This document shows positions 1-5,952 of a stretch of DNA of 6,068 nt, piece after piece. The notes beneath the pieces are model-generated. The model searched no databases. It had not been told where the DNA came from and worked only from the letters and a program-made list of their open reading frames with translations. The stretch's first letter is position 1; every line of letters begins with the position of its first letter. The DNA is from Verrucomicrobiales bacterium. Lineage in GTDB: Bacteria > Verrucomicrobiota > Verrucomicrobiia > Verrucomicrobiales > Akkermansiaceae. The position numbers were made by a program, and so were the translations under genes. Location of the stretch: the NCBI GenBank assembly GCA_003527555.1, contig DPWT01000071.1, positions 1 to 6,068 on the forward strand. The letters are read 5' to 3'.

Positions 1-435
1 CTCGGTGTCCAAGTCCACTACTTCCACACCCAGTTGCTCAAATAAGTATAGCATCCCAGATGACTCTTCATCAAACATCGACCAGGAAGTCGGCTTTATC
101 TGGAAATCATTTCCAGATCTTTCACCCCCCGAAATCATAAACACAAGGTGACCTCCCTGCTCAACCCAATCCATCAATCGTTTGGCGCGCCCCATGGTAT
201 TCATTGAAGAAGGGGAGAGAAAAATCGTCGAAGTTCCGTAGTCCAAGTCCCCCAATCCACTGCGCTGGTCAACTTCATGATTGTATTTTTCCAACAATCG
301 CTTGGCGGCAAGAAAAGCATTGGATCTAGCCTCACCCTTGTATCCTGTAGTACGGCGCTTCTGTTCTGTTTCACCACAGCTGCAGAGAAGCAACGCCGAA
401 ACTATCGCAAGGATCACAGATGAGCCACGGTTCAT
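1..435 (-). CDS. DUF4350 domain protein, putative lipoprotein (3' end cut by window edge)
   Basis: The frame is open from an ATG at 435 to the window edge, giving the first 145 residues with no stop. The N-terminus (MNRGSS, then a hydrophobic run ending LLLCSC at residues 15-20) looks like a lipoprotein signal peptide, with Cys20 as the likely lipidated residue (lipobox-like LCSC). After a short linker comes the DUF4350 pattern: GEARSNAFLAAKRLL at about residues 33-47, then a YGTSTIFLSPSS strand-turn, and WVEQGGHLVFMIS, typical of the glutamine-amidotransferase-like fold of this family. The start overlaps the stop of the upstream gene as ATGA, and a purine-rich Shine-Dalgarno (AGGAGAGGGGG) lies five bases before it, inside the upstream gene. 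Members of this family sit in MoxR/DUF58/DUF4129 operons; their biochemical role is unknown. Family assignment is from recalled motif similarity. Lipidation is inference. Confidence 0.8.
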   Translation of the reverse strand, partial: MNRGSSVILAIVSALLLCSCGETEQKRRTTGYKGEARSNAFLAAKRLLEKYNHEVDQRSGLGDLDYGTSTIFLSPSSMNTMGRAKRLMDWVEQGGHLVFMISGGERSGNDFQIKPTSWSMFDEESSGMLYLFEQLGVEVVDLDTE

Positions 436-1940
436 TGTCGCCCCCTCTCCTGTTTAACATTAGAAAATGGCCAGTTGTCACAAAGTGTCACCATCGTATG
501 ATCATCAGGCTGCTGCTTGCCATAAGCAGCTAGAATCCAGGCATCGGTTAAAGAGGAGAAATAATCAGCATATTGATGCTGCCCAAGAGACTCAACTCGT
601 CTTATGCAGTCGCTCTCAGTATCACTCTCCTCAATGGAAATCTGATCCCGAAAAACGAACCAAGTGATCGACCCACGATAGAGTAAACTGAGAGCGAGCT
701 TATAGTCACCCTGCCCCCATGTCTCCCGCGCAGCTGCCACAACATCATCGGGTAGTGACTCAGGGGCCACATCCATTCCCATTATCTCGTGAGTCTTTGC
801 ATCTTGAGAATCACGAATGAGCGTGGCACTAGAAGAGAAAATATGTCTGTTTTTTACTATCAGCCAAATCAATCCAGCGGTGATGGCCATCAAAACAAGA
901 TAAAACATTATCGTTCCAACAACCCCCATAAAAGAAGGTATTCCTAGACCGCTGAAAAACTCACTTAACCAGCCAGACGAATCACCATTAGTTTCTTTCG
1001 GCACTTCTACGATACGGTCATAGACAGTAAAGTCATCCGCAGCAAGAATCTCTGAAATGTCTTCCTGAAGCACACTCTTCGCCTGCGTATTGGGTGAAAA
1101 TACCATCATAGCCAAACCCATCAGAACTGTGAGAAGAATACTCGAATGCATTCCGGTCAACTTACTTTTCCACTTCTTACGAAGTCGAGCACCCAGCCGT
1201 TTGAATGCCAATTCGATATCCCACCCCTCTGTTAGGGTGCGACTATTTACATAAAGGGCGAACCCAGAGCTCACGTAAAACGGCTCCATCAGCATAAAGG
1301 AGAGCAACCGCACAAGCGCGATAGTCCATAGCAGGCCACCAGCCATTTCTGTCCAATCATAATAGGAAAATAAGTCTCCGATACTATCAAACCATTGATC
1401 ACTCACATCACTTGGCACCATCCAGATGACCAACATGACCAAGCTAATACCAGCAACAAATTCTAACAAAATAGCCACGAGCGTCGCAGATACAGCACCC
1501 TCACCCCCATTCCTTTCCAAAAGATTGACCCGCTGCCTGTAAGCTGGACCTTTAAGCCCCTCCAATTCGGAGATCGGCATACTAAGCCCACGTGAAGGGG
1601 AAAACCTACCAACCACGAGCGCAAACCAAAGTCTGCCCACAAGCAGCTTCGGCCACGCTTTAACTACTTCTTTCATCTTAGGAACCGCGCCAAAAAGCGC
1701 ACGGCTAACCACCATCAGCGGCACGCGGTCATAGATCGGCTTCAGCCACCAAGTGCAAACGATAAACCAAAATGGATGATTCCTGAGTAATAAGGCTAGC
1801 AGAATCCAAAGTGGCACAATAGTGATTAGCCATGCTTTCCAAATGGCACCAATATGCCTAGAGGCGAGGGCACAACCGAGATCGATCGACTCCCAACGCA
1901 CACGTGGGCGAATTTCGGCTGTGACATCCTCAAGCTTCAA
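432..1940 (-). CDS. Multi-pass membrane protein with C-terminal DUF4129 domain
   Basis: 502 residues. Hydrophobic segments lie near residues 36-66 (one or two passes), 148-175, 200-232, 265-283 and 337-362. A polar stretch at about 283-336 is probably periplasmic. The FYVSSGFALYVNSRTLTEGWDIELAF motif region (221-246) is typical of the membrane part of this family. The cytosolic tail at about 400-475 is a DUF4129 domain, with ARETWGQGDYKLALSLLYRG at 404-423 and an acidic patch followed by IRRVE. The start is TTG at 1940: AGGAG sits five bases upstream, no in-frame Met occurs before residue 75, and the N-terminal residues align with the expected start. It overlaps the end of the SpoIIM-family gene by 11 bp and shares ATGA with the next gene, so translation is probably coupled. 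The family is linked by gene neighbourhood to MoxR ATPases and DUF58 proteins; molecular function is not established. Confidence 0.85.
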   Translation of the reverse strand: MKLEDVTAEIRPRVRWESIDLGCALASRHIGAIWKAWLITIVPLWILLALLLRNHPFWFIVCTWWLKPIYDRVPLMVVSRALFGAVPKMKEVVKAWPKLLVGRLWFALVVGRFSPSRGLSMPISELEGLKGPAYRQRVNLLERNGGEGAVSATLVAILLEFVAGISLVMLVIWMVPSDVSDQWFDSIGDLFSYYDWTEMAGGLLWTIALVRLLSFMLMEPFYVSSGFALYVNSRTLTEGWDIELAFKRLGARLRKKWKSKLTGMHSSILLTVLMGLAMMVFSPNTQAKSVLQEDISEILAADDFTVYDRIVEVPKETNGDSSGWLSEFFSGLGIPSFMGVVGTIMFYLVLMAITAGLIWLIVKNRHIFSSSATLIRDSQDAKTHEIMGMDVAPESLPDDVVAAARETWGQGDYKLALSLLYRGSITWFVFRDQISIEESDTESDCIRRVESLGQHQYADYFSSLTDAWILAAYGKQQPDDHTMVTLCDNWPFSNVKQERGRQ

Positions 1941-2940
1941 TAGAACTCCTCTCCTTTTTGGCTGACCTCACAGAAATATGCTTACCAGCAAGGCCAAGGT
2001 AAAAAATACAGACAAGCCAGAGTGCGATACCAATGCTGTATTTTACCATCGGAGGCATTGCCTGTGCCGACCAGAAACCCTCGATCGCAGCAGCAATAAA
2101 AGTCATGATCGCTGCACCAAAAATTAACGGTAACGACTTCTTACCCGCATCCATAAGCGAGCGACGCAGAGTTTTCCTCCCCGGGTTGAGTAATCCCAGC
2201 CCGATACGCATACCCGCCATCCCAGCGATAACCATTGCAATTAGCTCAAATGACGAGTGCCCTGCAACAAAGGTATAAAATGCTTCGGTACTACATGCCA
2301 CATGAATATATGCGACCACGGCGCCAAAAAACACACCATTATAGATCAAAAAGAATAATGTGCCCAAACAAGCGATTATTCCGCCAGCATAGATTCTGAA
2401 ATCAATGCCGATATTGTTCCAAATGTAGTGACAGAACATCATGAAATTTGAGCCGTATGCATCTCGCAAGTTCGATATTTGATCGTCAGGACTCCCATAC
2501 ATCATATCCAGATCTTCCATCATATTCGCCCCCAAGACAGCCTCAACCCAAGAGAAATCCGGCCAGTAAAACCCCGCCAACGCAACCCCGACCAACGGCA
2601 GGATAAATGCAAGTGTGCAGACAATTAACAAGCGCCACTCGGCGCGTACCGCCACGGGGAAGTCAGTCAACACGAACCGAAACAATTTATCCCAAGTACT
2701 CCCAGCCCTGCGATGAATCTGTTTGTGCCCACGGATCACAAGACCATTGAGCCTCTCATTCATCAGCACGCCATACATTCGATGACGTGCTAGAGCAAGA
2801 TCGGTGCACACCTCCCGAAACATAGTAGGTATTCGCGAAACATCTTGCGCCTGCTGGCCTTGTTTCTCCAGCTTCGCCAGCGCCTCTTCATACTCAGTCC
2901 ATCGAGCATGATTTTTTTCTTCAAATTCTTTCCCCTGCAT
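1930..2940 (-). CDS. SpoIIM/DUF95 family integral membrane protein
   Basis: 336 residues, beginning with a soluble N-terminal region (1-95) of the type FEEKNHARWTEYEEAL, then FREVCTDLALARHRM at 41-55. Membrane segments lie near 102-124, 183-212, 229-250, 270-290 and 299-317. Family signatures are NNIGIDFRIYAGGI (175-188), LGTLFFLIYNGVFFG (192-206) and AGHSSFELIAMVIAGMAGMRIG (226-247, with the GHSSFEL core), followed by LNPG and a late AAIEGFWS. These match the SpoIIM (stage II sporulation protein M, DUF95) family as found outside sporulating Firmicutes. Nothing here implies sporulation; in this operon type the protein is an uncharacterised membrane partner of the DUF4129/MoxR set. The ATG at 2940 fits the conserved N-terminus. 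It lies 15 bp after the RDD gene stop, and only a weak ribosome site (GGA about ten bases upstream) is seen, so coupling to the upstream gene is plausible. Confidence 0.88.
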   Translation of the reverse strand: MQGKEFEEKNHARWTEYEEALAKLEKQGQQAQDVSRIPTMFREVCTDLALARHRMYGVLMNERLNGLVIRGHKQIHRRAGSTWDKLFRFVLTDFPVAVRAEWRLLIVCTLAFILPLVGVALAGFYWPDFSWVEAVLGANMMEDLDMMYGSPDDQISNLRDAYGSNFMMFCHYIWNNIGIDFRIYAGGIIACLGTLFFLIYNGVFFGAVVAYIHVACSTEAFYTFVAGHSSFELIAMVIAGMAGMRIGLGLLNPGRKTLRRSLMDAGKKSLPLIFGAAIMTFIAAAIEGFWSAQAMPPMVKYSIGIALWLVCIFYLGLAGKHISVRSAKKERSSIEA

Positions 2941-2955
2941 TGTCTCGAATCCAAG

Positions 2956-3690
2956 CTAATGTTTCTCTCCCAGCCACTGCGCCATACCCAACAGCCGAGA
3001 CATTCCAGCTTGCCCCGTTCTCCCAGTAAGCTCCTGAGCATGATCAGCAAGCTCTATTCTTCTGGCCTCCGACCACATACCGCCTCGCTCCCGAAACGCC
3101 AACAAGGCCGCTTGCTCCTCACGCGTCAGCACCACTCCCGGAGAGCTACTTTCCAATGCTGGAGGCAAAGAAGCAAGGTGCATAAGAGGCAAGCGATCAT
3201 AAACCACCACCGTATTGGCAAGCAGATCACCAAGCCGTTGAAACCTCCGATTCATTAGAGTGCTGAGTAGCCCAAAACCATATGTGGGAATTGGCATTCC
3301 ATCGGCAAATCGCAGCATATTTCTAATGAACGACTGCCCAAAAGTAATCGGCGCTCCCGATGTATCCACCACACGTAATCCCATCACACGCTTACCCGGA
3401 GACGCACCTCTTTTACCAGCTTCGAACACAACGTAATAAAAAAAAACCAACACAAACATTATCAACATACTCAGTCCCTGTGCCACATTTCCACCCACAA
3501 TTAGAGAAAATAGCATAATCAGAAAATATGCCACCACACAGACTCCAATCCTAATTAGTAAATCGATCAAGTAAGCAAGTACACGCACGTATGGCCCAGC
3601 CGCGCGCAGGTAAATCTCCACACCTTCAGCCAGCTCGATGCTTTGCAAGGTATCAATACGATCAACGGGATATCCGTTTATAGTAGCCAT
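2956..3690 (-). CDS. RDD family membrane protein, first gene of the operon
   Basis: 244 residues. The RDD domain spans about 28-168: RVLAYLIDLLIR (36-47, with the R and D of the signature), membrane segments near 37-66 and 71-90, then GKRGASPGKRVMGLRVVDTSG (92-112), RNMLRFAD (123-130) and QRLGDLLANTVVVYDR (151-166). The tail (170-244) is soluble, charged and probably helical, with TREEQAALLAFRERGG. Such a tail is usual for RDD proteins that head RDD/SpoIIM/DUF4129/DUF4350/MoxR/DUF58 clusters. The ATG at 3690 is followed by DTLQSIELAEGVE, the expected lead-in to the domain, but no good Shine-Dalgarno precedes it. The function of this RDD subtype is unknown; some other RDD proteins have been linked to ion transport. 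A run of nine T on the coding strand (3438-3446) encodes part of the second membrane segment. Confidence 0.88.
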   Translation of the reverse strand: MATINGYPVDRIDTLQSIELAEGVEIYLRAAGPYVRVLAYLIDLLIRIGVCVVAYFLIMLFSLIVGGNVAQGLSMLIMFVLVFFYYVVFEAGKRGASPGKRVMGLRVVDTSGAPITFGQSFIRNMLRFADGMPIPTYGFGLLSTLMNRRFQRLGDLLANTVVVYDRLPLMHLASLPPALESSSPGVVLTREEQAALLAFRERGGMWSEARRIELADHAQELTGRTGQAGMSRLLGMAQWLGEKH

Positions 3691-3859
3691 CAGTCAGAGA
3701 AATTATTTACAGCGCCAGCATGAAAAGTTCATCGTTCTCAAACTATCAAGACATTTACCAAGGTAAAGCGGGAATAAAGATCACGGATCGTGTTTTGATG
3801 CTAATGCCCGAAAGCCCTACCCTCCTACCTATTACAGACTATCGCCGCCATGCGGCCTA
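3691..3859. promoter_or_regulatory. Spacer upstream of the RDD operon: candidate promoter and two short dyads
   Basis: This 169-bp spacer between the regulator stop and the RDD start holds no gene that I can see. On the minus strand the best promoter candidate is TTGATA (3744-3749), an 18-bp spacer, and TTTCAT (3720-3725). This matches five of six and four of six consensus bases and would give a leader of about 25-30 bases. Two dyads lie nearby: TTTACC-AA-GGTAAA at 3754-3767, just upstream of the -35 candidate, and ATGAA-AAG-TTCAT at 3720-3732, over the -10 candidate. These could be operator sites or chance. The operon might also be read from the regulator gene, since no strong terminator separates them. 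Confidence 0.35.
3844..3856 (-). terminator. Short GC-rich hairpin after the regulator stop
   Basis: GCCGC-ATG-GCGGC (read on the minus strand) forms a perfect five-base-pair, three-base-loop hairpin starting four bases after the regulator's TGA. No T-run follows, so it is not a standard intrinsic terminator. It may attenuate transcription, protect the mRNA end, or be chance. Confidence 0.25.
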
Positions 3860-4513
3860 TCAGCCGAGAGTGCTCAAGCGGTAGACCGTGCATTTCACGC
3901 CTTGGCTACCCTTTTTCTCTATACGATCCACGCGTGTTCCAAGCGCCTGCTCAATCATTCTTAGCTCAACGGAAATTAATGAAGGATATTTGGAAAAAAT
4001 CCGATACATGGGATGGTGATACTCCTCGATCACGAACCCTTCCTCTGGTGAGTAATGGCAATGGCAAAAATGCCCTTCTTTTGCACGCGCATCAGCAAAT
4101 CTAGTCGATTTTTCGACCAATGACTTACCAGCACTAACCAACTTAATCCAGTGATCACGCCTCTGCTCAAAATAATGATAAAGCAGCTTCTCCGGTGCCA
4201 CCTGACCAAAAGCAGTCTTAACTCCATCAAGCAAATCAAGAACCAGATCAGGCCCACCCTCAGGAAACAGCGCATCACATTTGCGCGTCAATTTGTAAAG
4301 CTTCTGTGGCCTGCCAACCTCAACACGTGGCACACGCCACACCTTAAGATAACCCAACTCATCAAGCTTCACACAGTGCTGCTTAACACCCATATAACTC
4401 ATACCAAGCAGTTGCGCCAATTGCGGAATGGCTAACCCGCCGGACCGCTTGAGCTCACCAATGATCCCGAGGCAACTTGGCTTGCAAATATCGCGCATGA
4501 TTTCAGAAAACAC
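3860..4513 (-). CDS. Winged-helix transcriptional regulator, SufR/DeoR-like group
   Basis: 217 residues from a GTG at 4513; an ATG five codons in (4498) is an equally possible start and no clear ribosome site decides. The N-terminal winged helix-turn-helix spans about 12-76: LGIIGELKRSGGLAIPQLAQ, recognition-helix region SYMGVKQHC (39-47), and wing VGRPQKLYKLT (66-76), the GRP-x-x-x-Y-x-LT pattern common in SufR-like and related regulators. The middle (79-135) is helical with ALFPEGGPDLVLDLLDG. The C-terminal domain (about 145-215) resembles the SufR effector domain in layout (HHPMY, then ELRMIEQALGTRV, then KCTVYRL), but of the cysteines that ligate the cluster in SufR-type proteins only the last (Cys208) seems kept. 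A separate H-x-C-H-C-H cluster (148-153) is present. It is divergently transcribed from kamA across 100 bp, so local control of kamA, itself, or both is likely. Effector unknown. Confidence 0.82.
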   Translation of the reverse strand: MFSEIMRDICKPSCLGIIGELKRSGGLAIPQLAQLLGMSYMGVKQHCVKLDELGYLKVWRVPRVEVGRPQKLYKLTRKCDALFPEGGPDLVLDLLDGVKTAFGQVAPEKLLYHYFEQRRDHWIKLVSAGKSLVEKSTRFADARAKEGHFCHCHYSPEEGFVIEEYHHPMYRIFSKYPSLISVELRMIEQALGTRVDRIEKKGSQGVKCTVYRLSTLG

Positions 4514-4568
4514 AAAAGAAGTCTATATACCATAATCTCAAACACCAAACTCCAAATTCGTGACAAGG

Positions 4569-4587
4569 TCATTTTTTGACAAAATGA
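4569..4587. promoter_or_regulatory. 19-bp inverted repeat over the kamA -35 box, candidate operator
   Basis: Arms TCATTTT (4569-4575) and AAAATGA (4581-4587) are perfect seven-base inverted repeats around a five-base centre, TTGAC. The centre plus the next A is the -35 hexamer of kamA. A dimeric repressor bound here would block RNA polymerase. The adjacent winged-helix regulator is the natural candidate, but binding is inference, and A/T-rich arms arise by chance fairly easily. Confidence 0.45.
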
Positions 4588-4604
4588 GTAATATCCTCTA
4601 GCAT
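4576..4604 (+). promoter_or_regulatory. Sigma70-like promoter of kamA
   Basis: A perfect -35 TTGACA (4576-4581), an exact 17-bp spacer and a -10 TAGCAT (4599-4604; four of six matches, including the key first T-A and last T). Transcription would begin near 4610-4612, only two to four bases before the kamA ATG. Confidence 0.55.
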
Positions 4605-4613
4605 GATGAGGAA

Positions 4614-5762
4614 ATGTCCGAAATCGTTTTCAAATCACACGCACCAGGCTTCTGGCCCAACGATACCCCTGATCAGTGGAACAATCATATCTGGCAGTTG
4701 AAAAACAGGATCACTTCGCTGAGCGCGTTAGAACAACACGTAGAATTGTGTGAAGAAGAACGTGCCGGTGTATTACTCTCAGGTAACAAGCTTGCCATGG
4801 CAATCACGCCACACTTTTTTAACCTCATCGATAAAAATGACCCCGATTGCCCAATCCGCCGGCAAGTCATCCCACGCATCGAAGAAACACTAACAGATCC
4901 CGCAGAAATGTCAGACCCCTGCGGTGAAGACTCCCACATGCCCGTACCGGGACTAGTGCACCGATACCCTGATAGAGTCCTGTTTCTTGTAACTGATCGC
5001 TGCGCCGCTTATTGTCGCTACTGCACACGAAGCCGTGTTGTATCCGGTGTCTCTGAACAAAAATTAGAGACCCAATGGGAGGCTGCCTTTGATTATCTAG
5101 AAAAAACTCCCAGCGTGCGTGATGTTCTAATTTCAGGCGGTGACGCTCTCCTATTCTCTGACGCTAGACTCGACCGGCTACTATCTAGGCTTCACGCAAT
5201 CCCACACATCCAGTTTGTCAGAATTGGATCTCGTATTCCCATATTCTTGCCGCAGCGTATTACTCCCGAACTATGTGCTATACTCAAAAAATACCACCCT
5301 TTATTCATTTCCATTCACGCCAATCACCCCAAGGAGCTGACATCAGAAGTTCGTGATGCACTTGGTAGACTTGCAGACTCGGGAATCGTCATGGGAAATC
5401 AGAGTGTGTTGCTCAGCGGCGTCAATGACTCAGTGGATATCCAAAAAGAACTCGTGCAAAAGCTGCTGATGTGCAGGGTGCGTCCTTATTACCTTTACCA
5501 ATGCGACCTCATCGAGGGCTCTTCTCATTTAAGAACAAGTCTTCAGAAAGGTATCGACATCATCGAAGGACTGCGGGGCCACACGTCAGGCTACGCCATC
5601 CCACAATTTGTGATCGATGGACCTGGTGGTGGCGGTAAGATTCCCATCAATCCTGATTACGTTATCAATCACGATGATGGCGGTATCACATTACGCAATT
5701 ATGAAGGAAAAAGGTTTCACTATCCTTCCGCATCAAGAGTCGACAGTCCAGAATACAGATAA
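4614..5762 (+). CDS. kamA: Lysine 2,3-aminomutase (KamA/AblA type radical SAM, PLP enzyme), short form
   Basis: 382 residues. The enzyme family interconverts L-lysine and L-beta-lysine in the cytosol using a [4Fe-4S] cluster, S-adenosylmethionine and pyridoxal phosphate. Visible signatures: N-terminal WNNHIWQLKNRI (22-33), the radical-SAM triad Cys130/Cys134/Cys137 in CAAYCRYC, SGGD (174-177), GNQSVLLSGVND (261-272), YQCD with Asp298, IEGLRGHTSGYAIP (317-330), and DGPGGGGKIP with Asp335 and the PLP lysine Lys342. The two aspartates match the pair that binds the substrate's epsilon-amino group in the clostridial enzyme (Asp293, Asp330), favouring lysine over glutamate. E. coli EpmB, by contrast, lacks PGGGGK. 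The protein is about 34 residues shorter than the 416-residue clostridial enzyme: the C-terminal Cys zinc site is absent and its partner Cys268 is Ser273 here. The start at 4614 is set by the conserved N-terminus; GAGG is only two bases upstream. No ablB acetyltransferase or efp gene lies nearby, so osmolyte, catabolic or other use of beta-lysine is open. Confidence 0.9.
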   Translation: MSEIVFKSHAPGFWPNDTPDQWNNHIWQLKNRITSLSALEQHVELCEEERAGVLLSGNKLAMAITPHFFNLIDKNDPDCPIRRQVIPRIEETLTDPAEMSDPCGEDSHMPVPGLVHRYPDRVLFLVTDRCAAYCRYCTRSRVVSGVSEQKLETQWEAAFDYLEKTPSVRDVLISGGDALLFSDARLDRLLSRLHAIPHIQFVRIGSRIPIFLPQRITPELCAILKKYHPLFISIHANHPKELTSEVRDALGRLADSGIVMGNQSVLLSGVNDSVDIQKELVQKLLMCRVRPYYLYQCDLIEGSSHLRTSLQKGIDIIEGLRGHTSGYAIPQFVIDGPGGGGKIPINPDYVINHDDGGITLRNYEGKRFHYPSASRVDSPEYR

Positions 5763-5773
5763 AATGCATTTTT

Positions 5774-5804
5774 TTGACGCCTTGGCTTGACCTTGTTCTA
5801 TGTT
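5774..5804 (+). promoter_or_regulatory. Weak candidate promoter for the tRNA gene
   Basis: In the 78-bp gap between kamA and the tRNA, TTGACG (5774-5779) and TATGTT (5799-5804) are 19 bp apart, longer than ideal. A second -35-like TTGACC (5787-5792) has no -10 box at normal spacing. Read-through from kamA is the alternative. Confidence 0.25.
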
Positions 5805-5840
5805 TATGGCTTTTTCCGCGCACGCCTTTTTGCGTAATGT

Positions 5841-5917
<77 letters not shown>

Positions 5918-5934
5918 TTTATAACCAACCACAC

Positions 5935-5952
5935 AGGTGCACTTGAGCACCT
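5935..5952 (+). terminator. Hairpin downstream of the tRNA, possible terminator
   Basis: AGGTGC-ACTTGA-GCACCT is a perfect six-base-pair stem with a six-base loop, 17 bases after the tRNA. It lacks an adjacent T-run; an eight-T run does occur at 5992-5999, preceded by a weaker CCAA-TGT-TTGG stem (5971-5981). Either may end the tRNA transcript, but neither is a textbook terminator. Confidence 0.3.

Larger units (their letters stand above)
4514..4613. promoter_or_regulatory. Divergent regulator/kamA intergenic region
   Basis: This 100-bp region must hold promoters for both divergent genes. It contains, left to right, a weak TATATA (4524-4529) that could be a -10 box for the minus-strand regulator (no convincing -35 at standard spacing), a TGAC-AAG-GTCA dyad (4561-4571), a TCATTTT-TTGAC-AAAATGA dyad (4569-4587), and the kamA promoter (4576-4604). 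The two dyads overlap by three bases. Confidence 0.6.

Noticed and set aside
1930..2940. Evidence for sporulation from the SpoIIM-family gene
   Set aside because: The SpoIIM/DUF95 family is broad and common in non-sporulating bacteria within this operon type; no other sporulation gene is present.
2790..3258. Open frames of 86 (minus) and 137 (plus) codons over the RDD/SpoIIM junction
   Set aside because: Low-complexity, basic translations that overlap two genes with strong family signatures; shadows of the real frames.
3438..3446. Run of nine A (nine T on the coding strand) within the RDD gene, a possible slippage site
   Set aside because: The frame is intact and the run encodes ordinary hydrophobic residues of a membrane segment. 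One sequence alone gives no sign of phase variation.
3850..4435. Plus-strand open frames of 84 and 94 codons, and a minus-strand frame of 82 codons, across the regulator gene
   Set aside because: They lie inside the regulator coding region in other frames, have no family resemblance and no ribosome sites; the regulator frame has clear winged-helix motifs.
4614..5762. EpmB (EF-P lysine aminomutase) identity for the radical SAM gene
   Set aside because: The PGGGGK motif, the CD and DGPGG aspartates and the WNNHIWQ N-terminus match KamA-type enzymes; EpmB differs at these sites and no EF-P or EpmA gene is adjacent.
5761..5775. AAAATGCATTTTTTT right after the kamA stop as an intrinsic terminator
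   Set aside because: The palindrome would give only four A-U pairs with a four-base loop, too weak to call a terminator despite the T-run.
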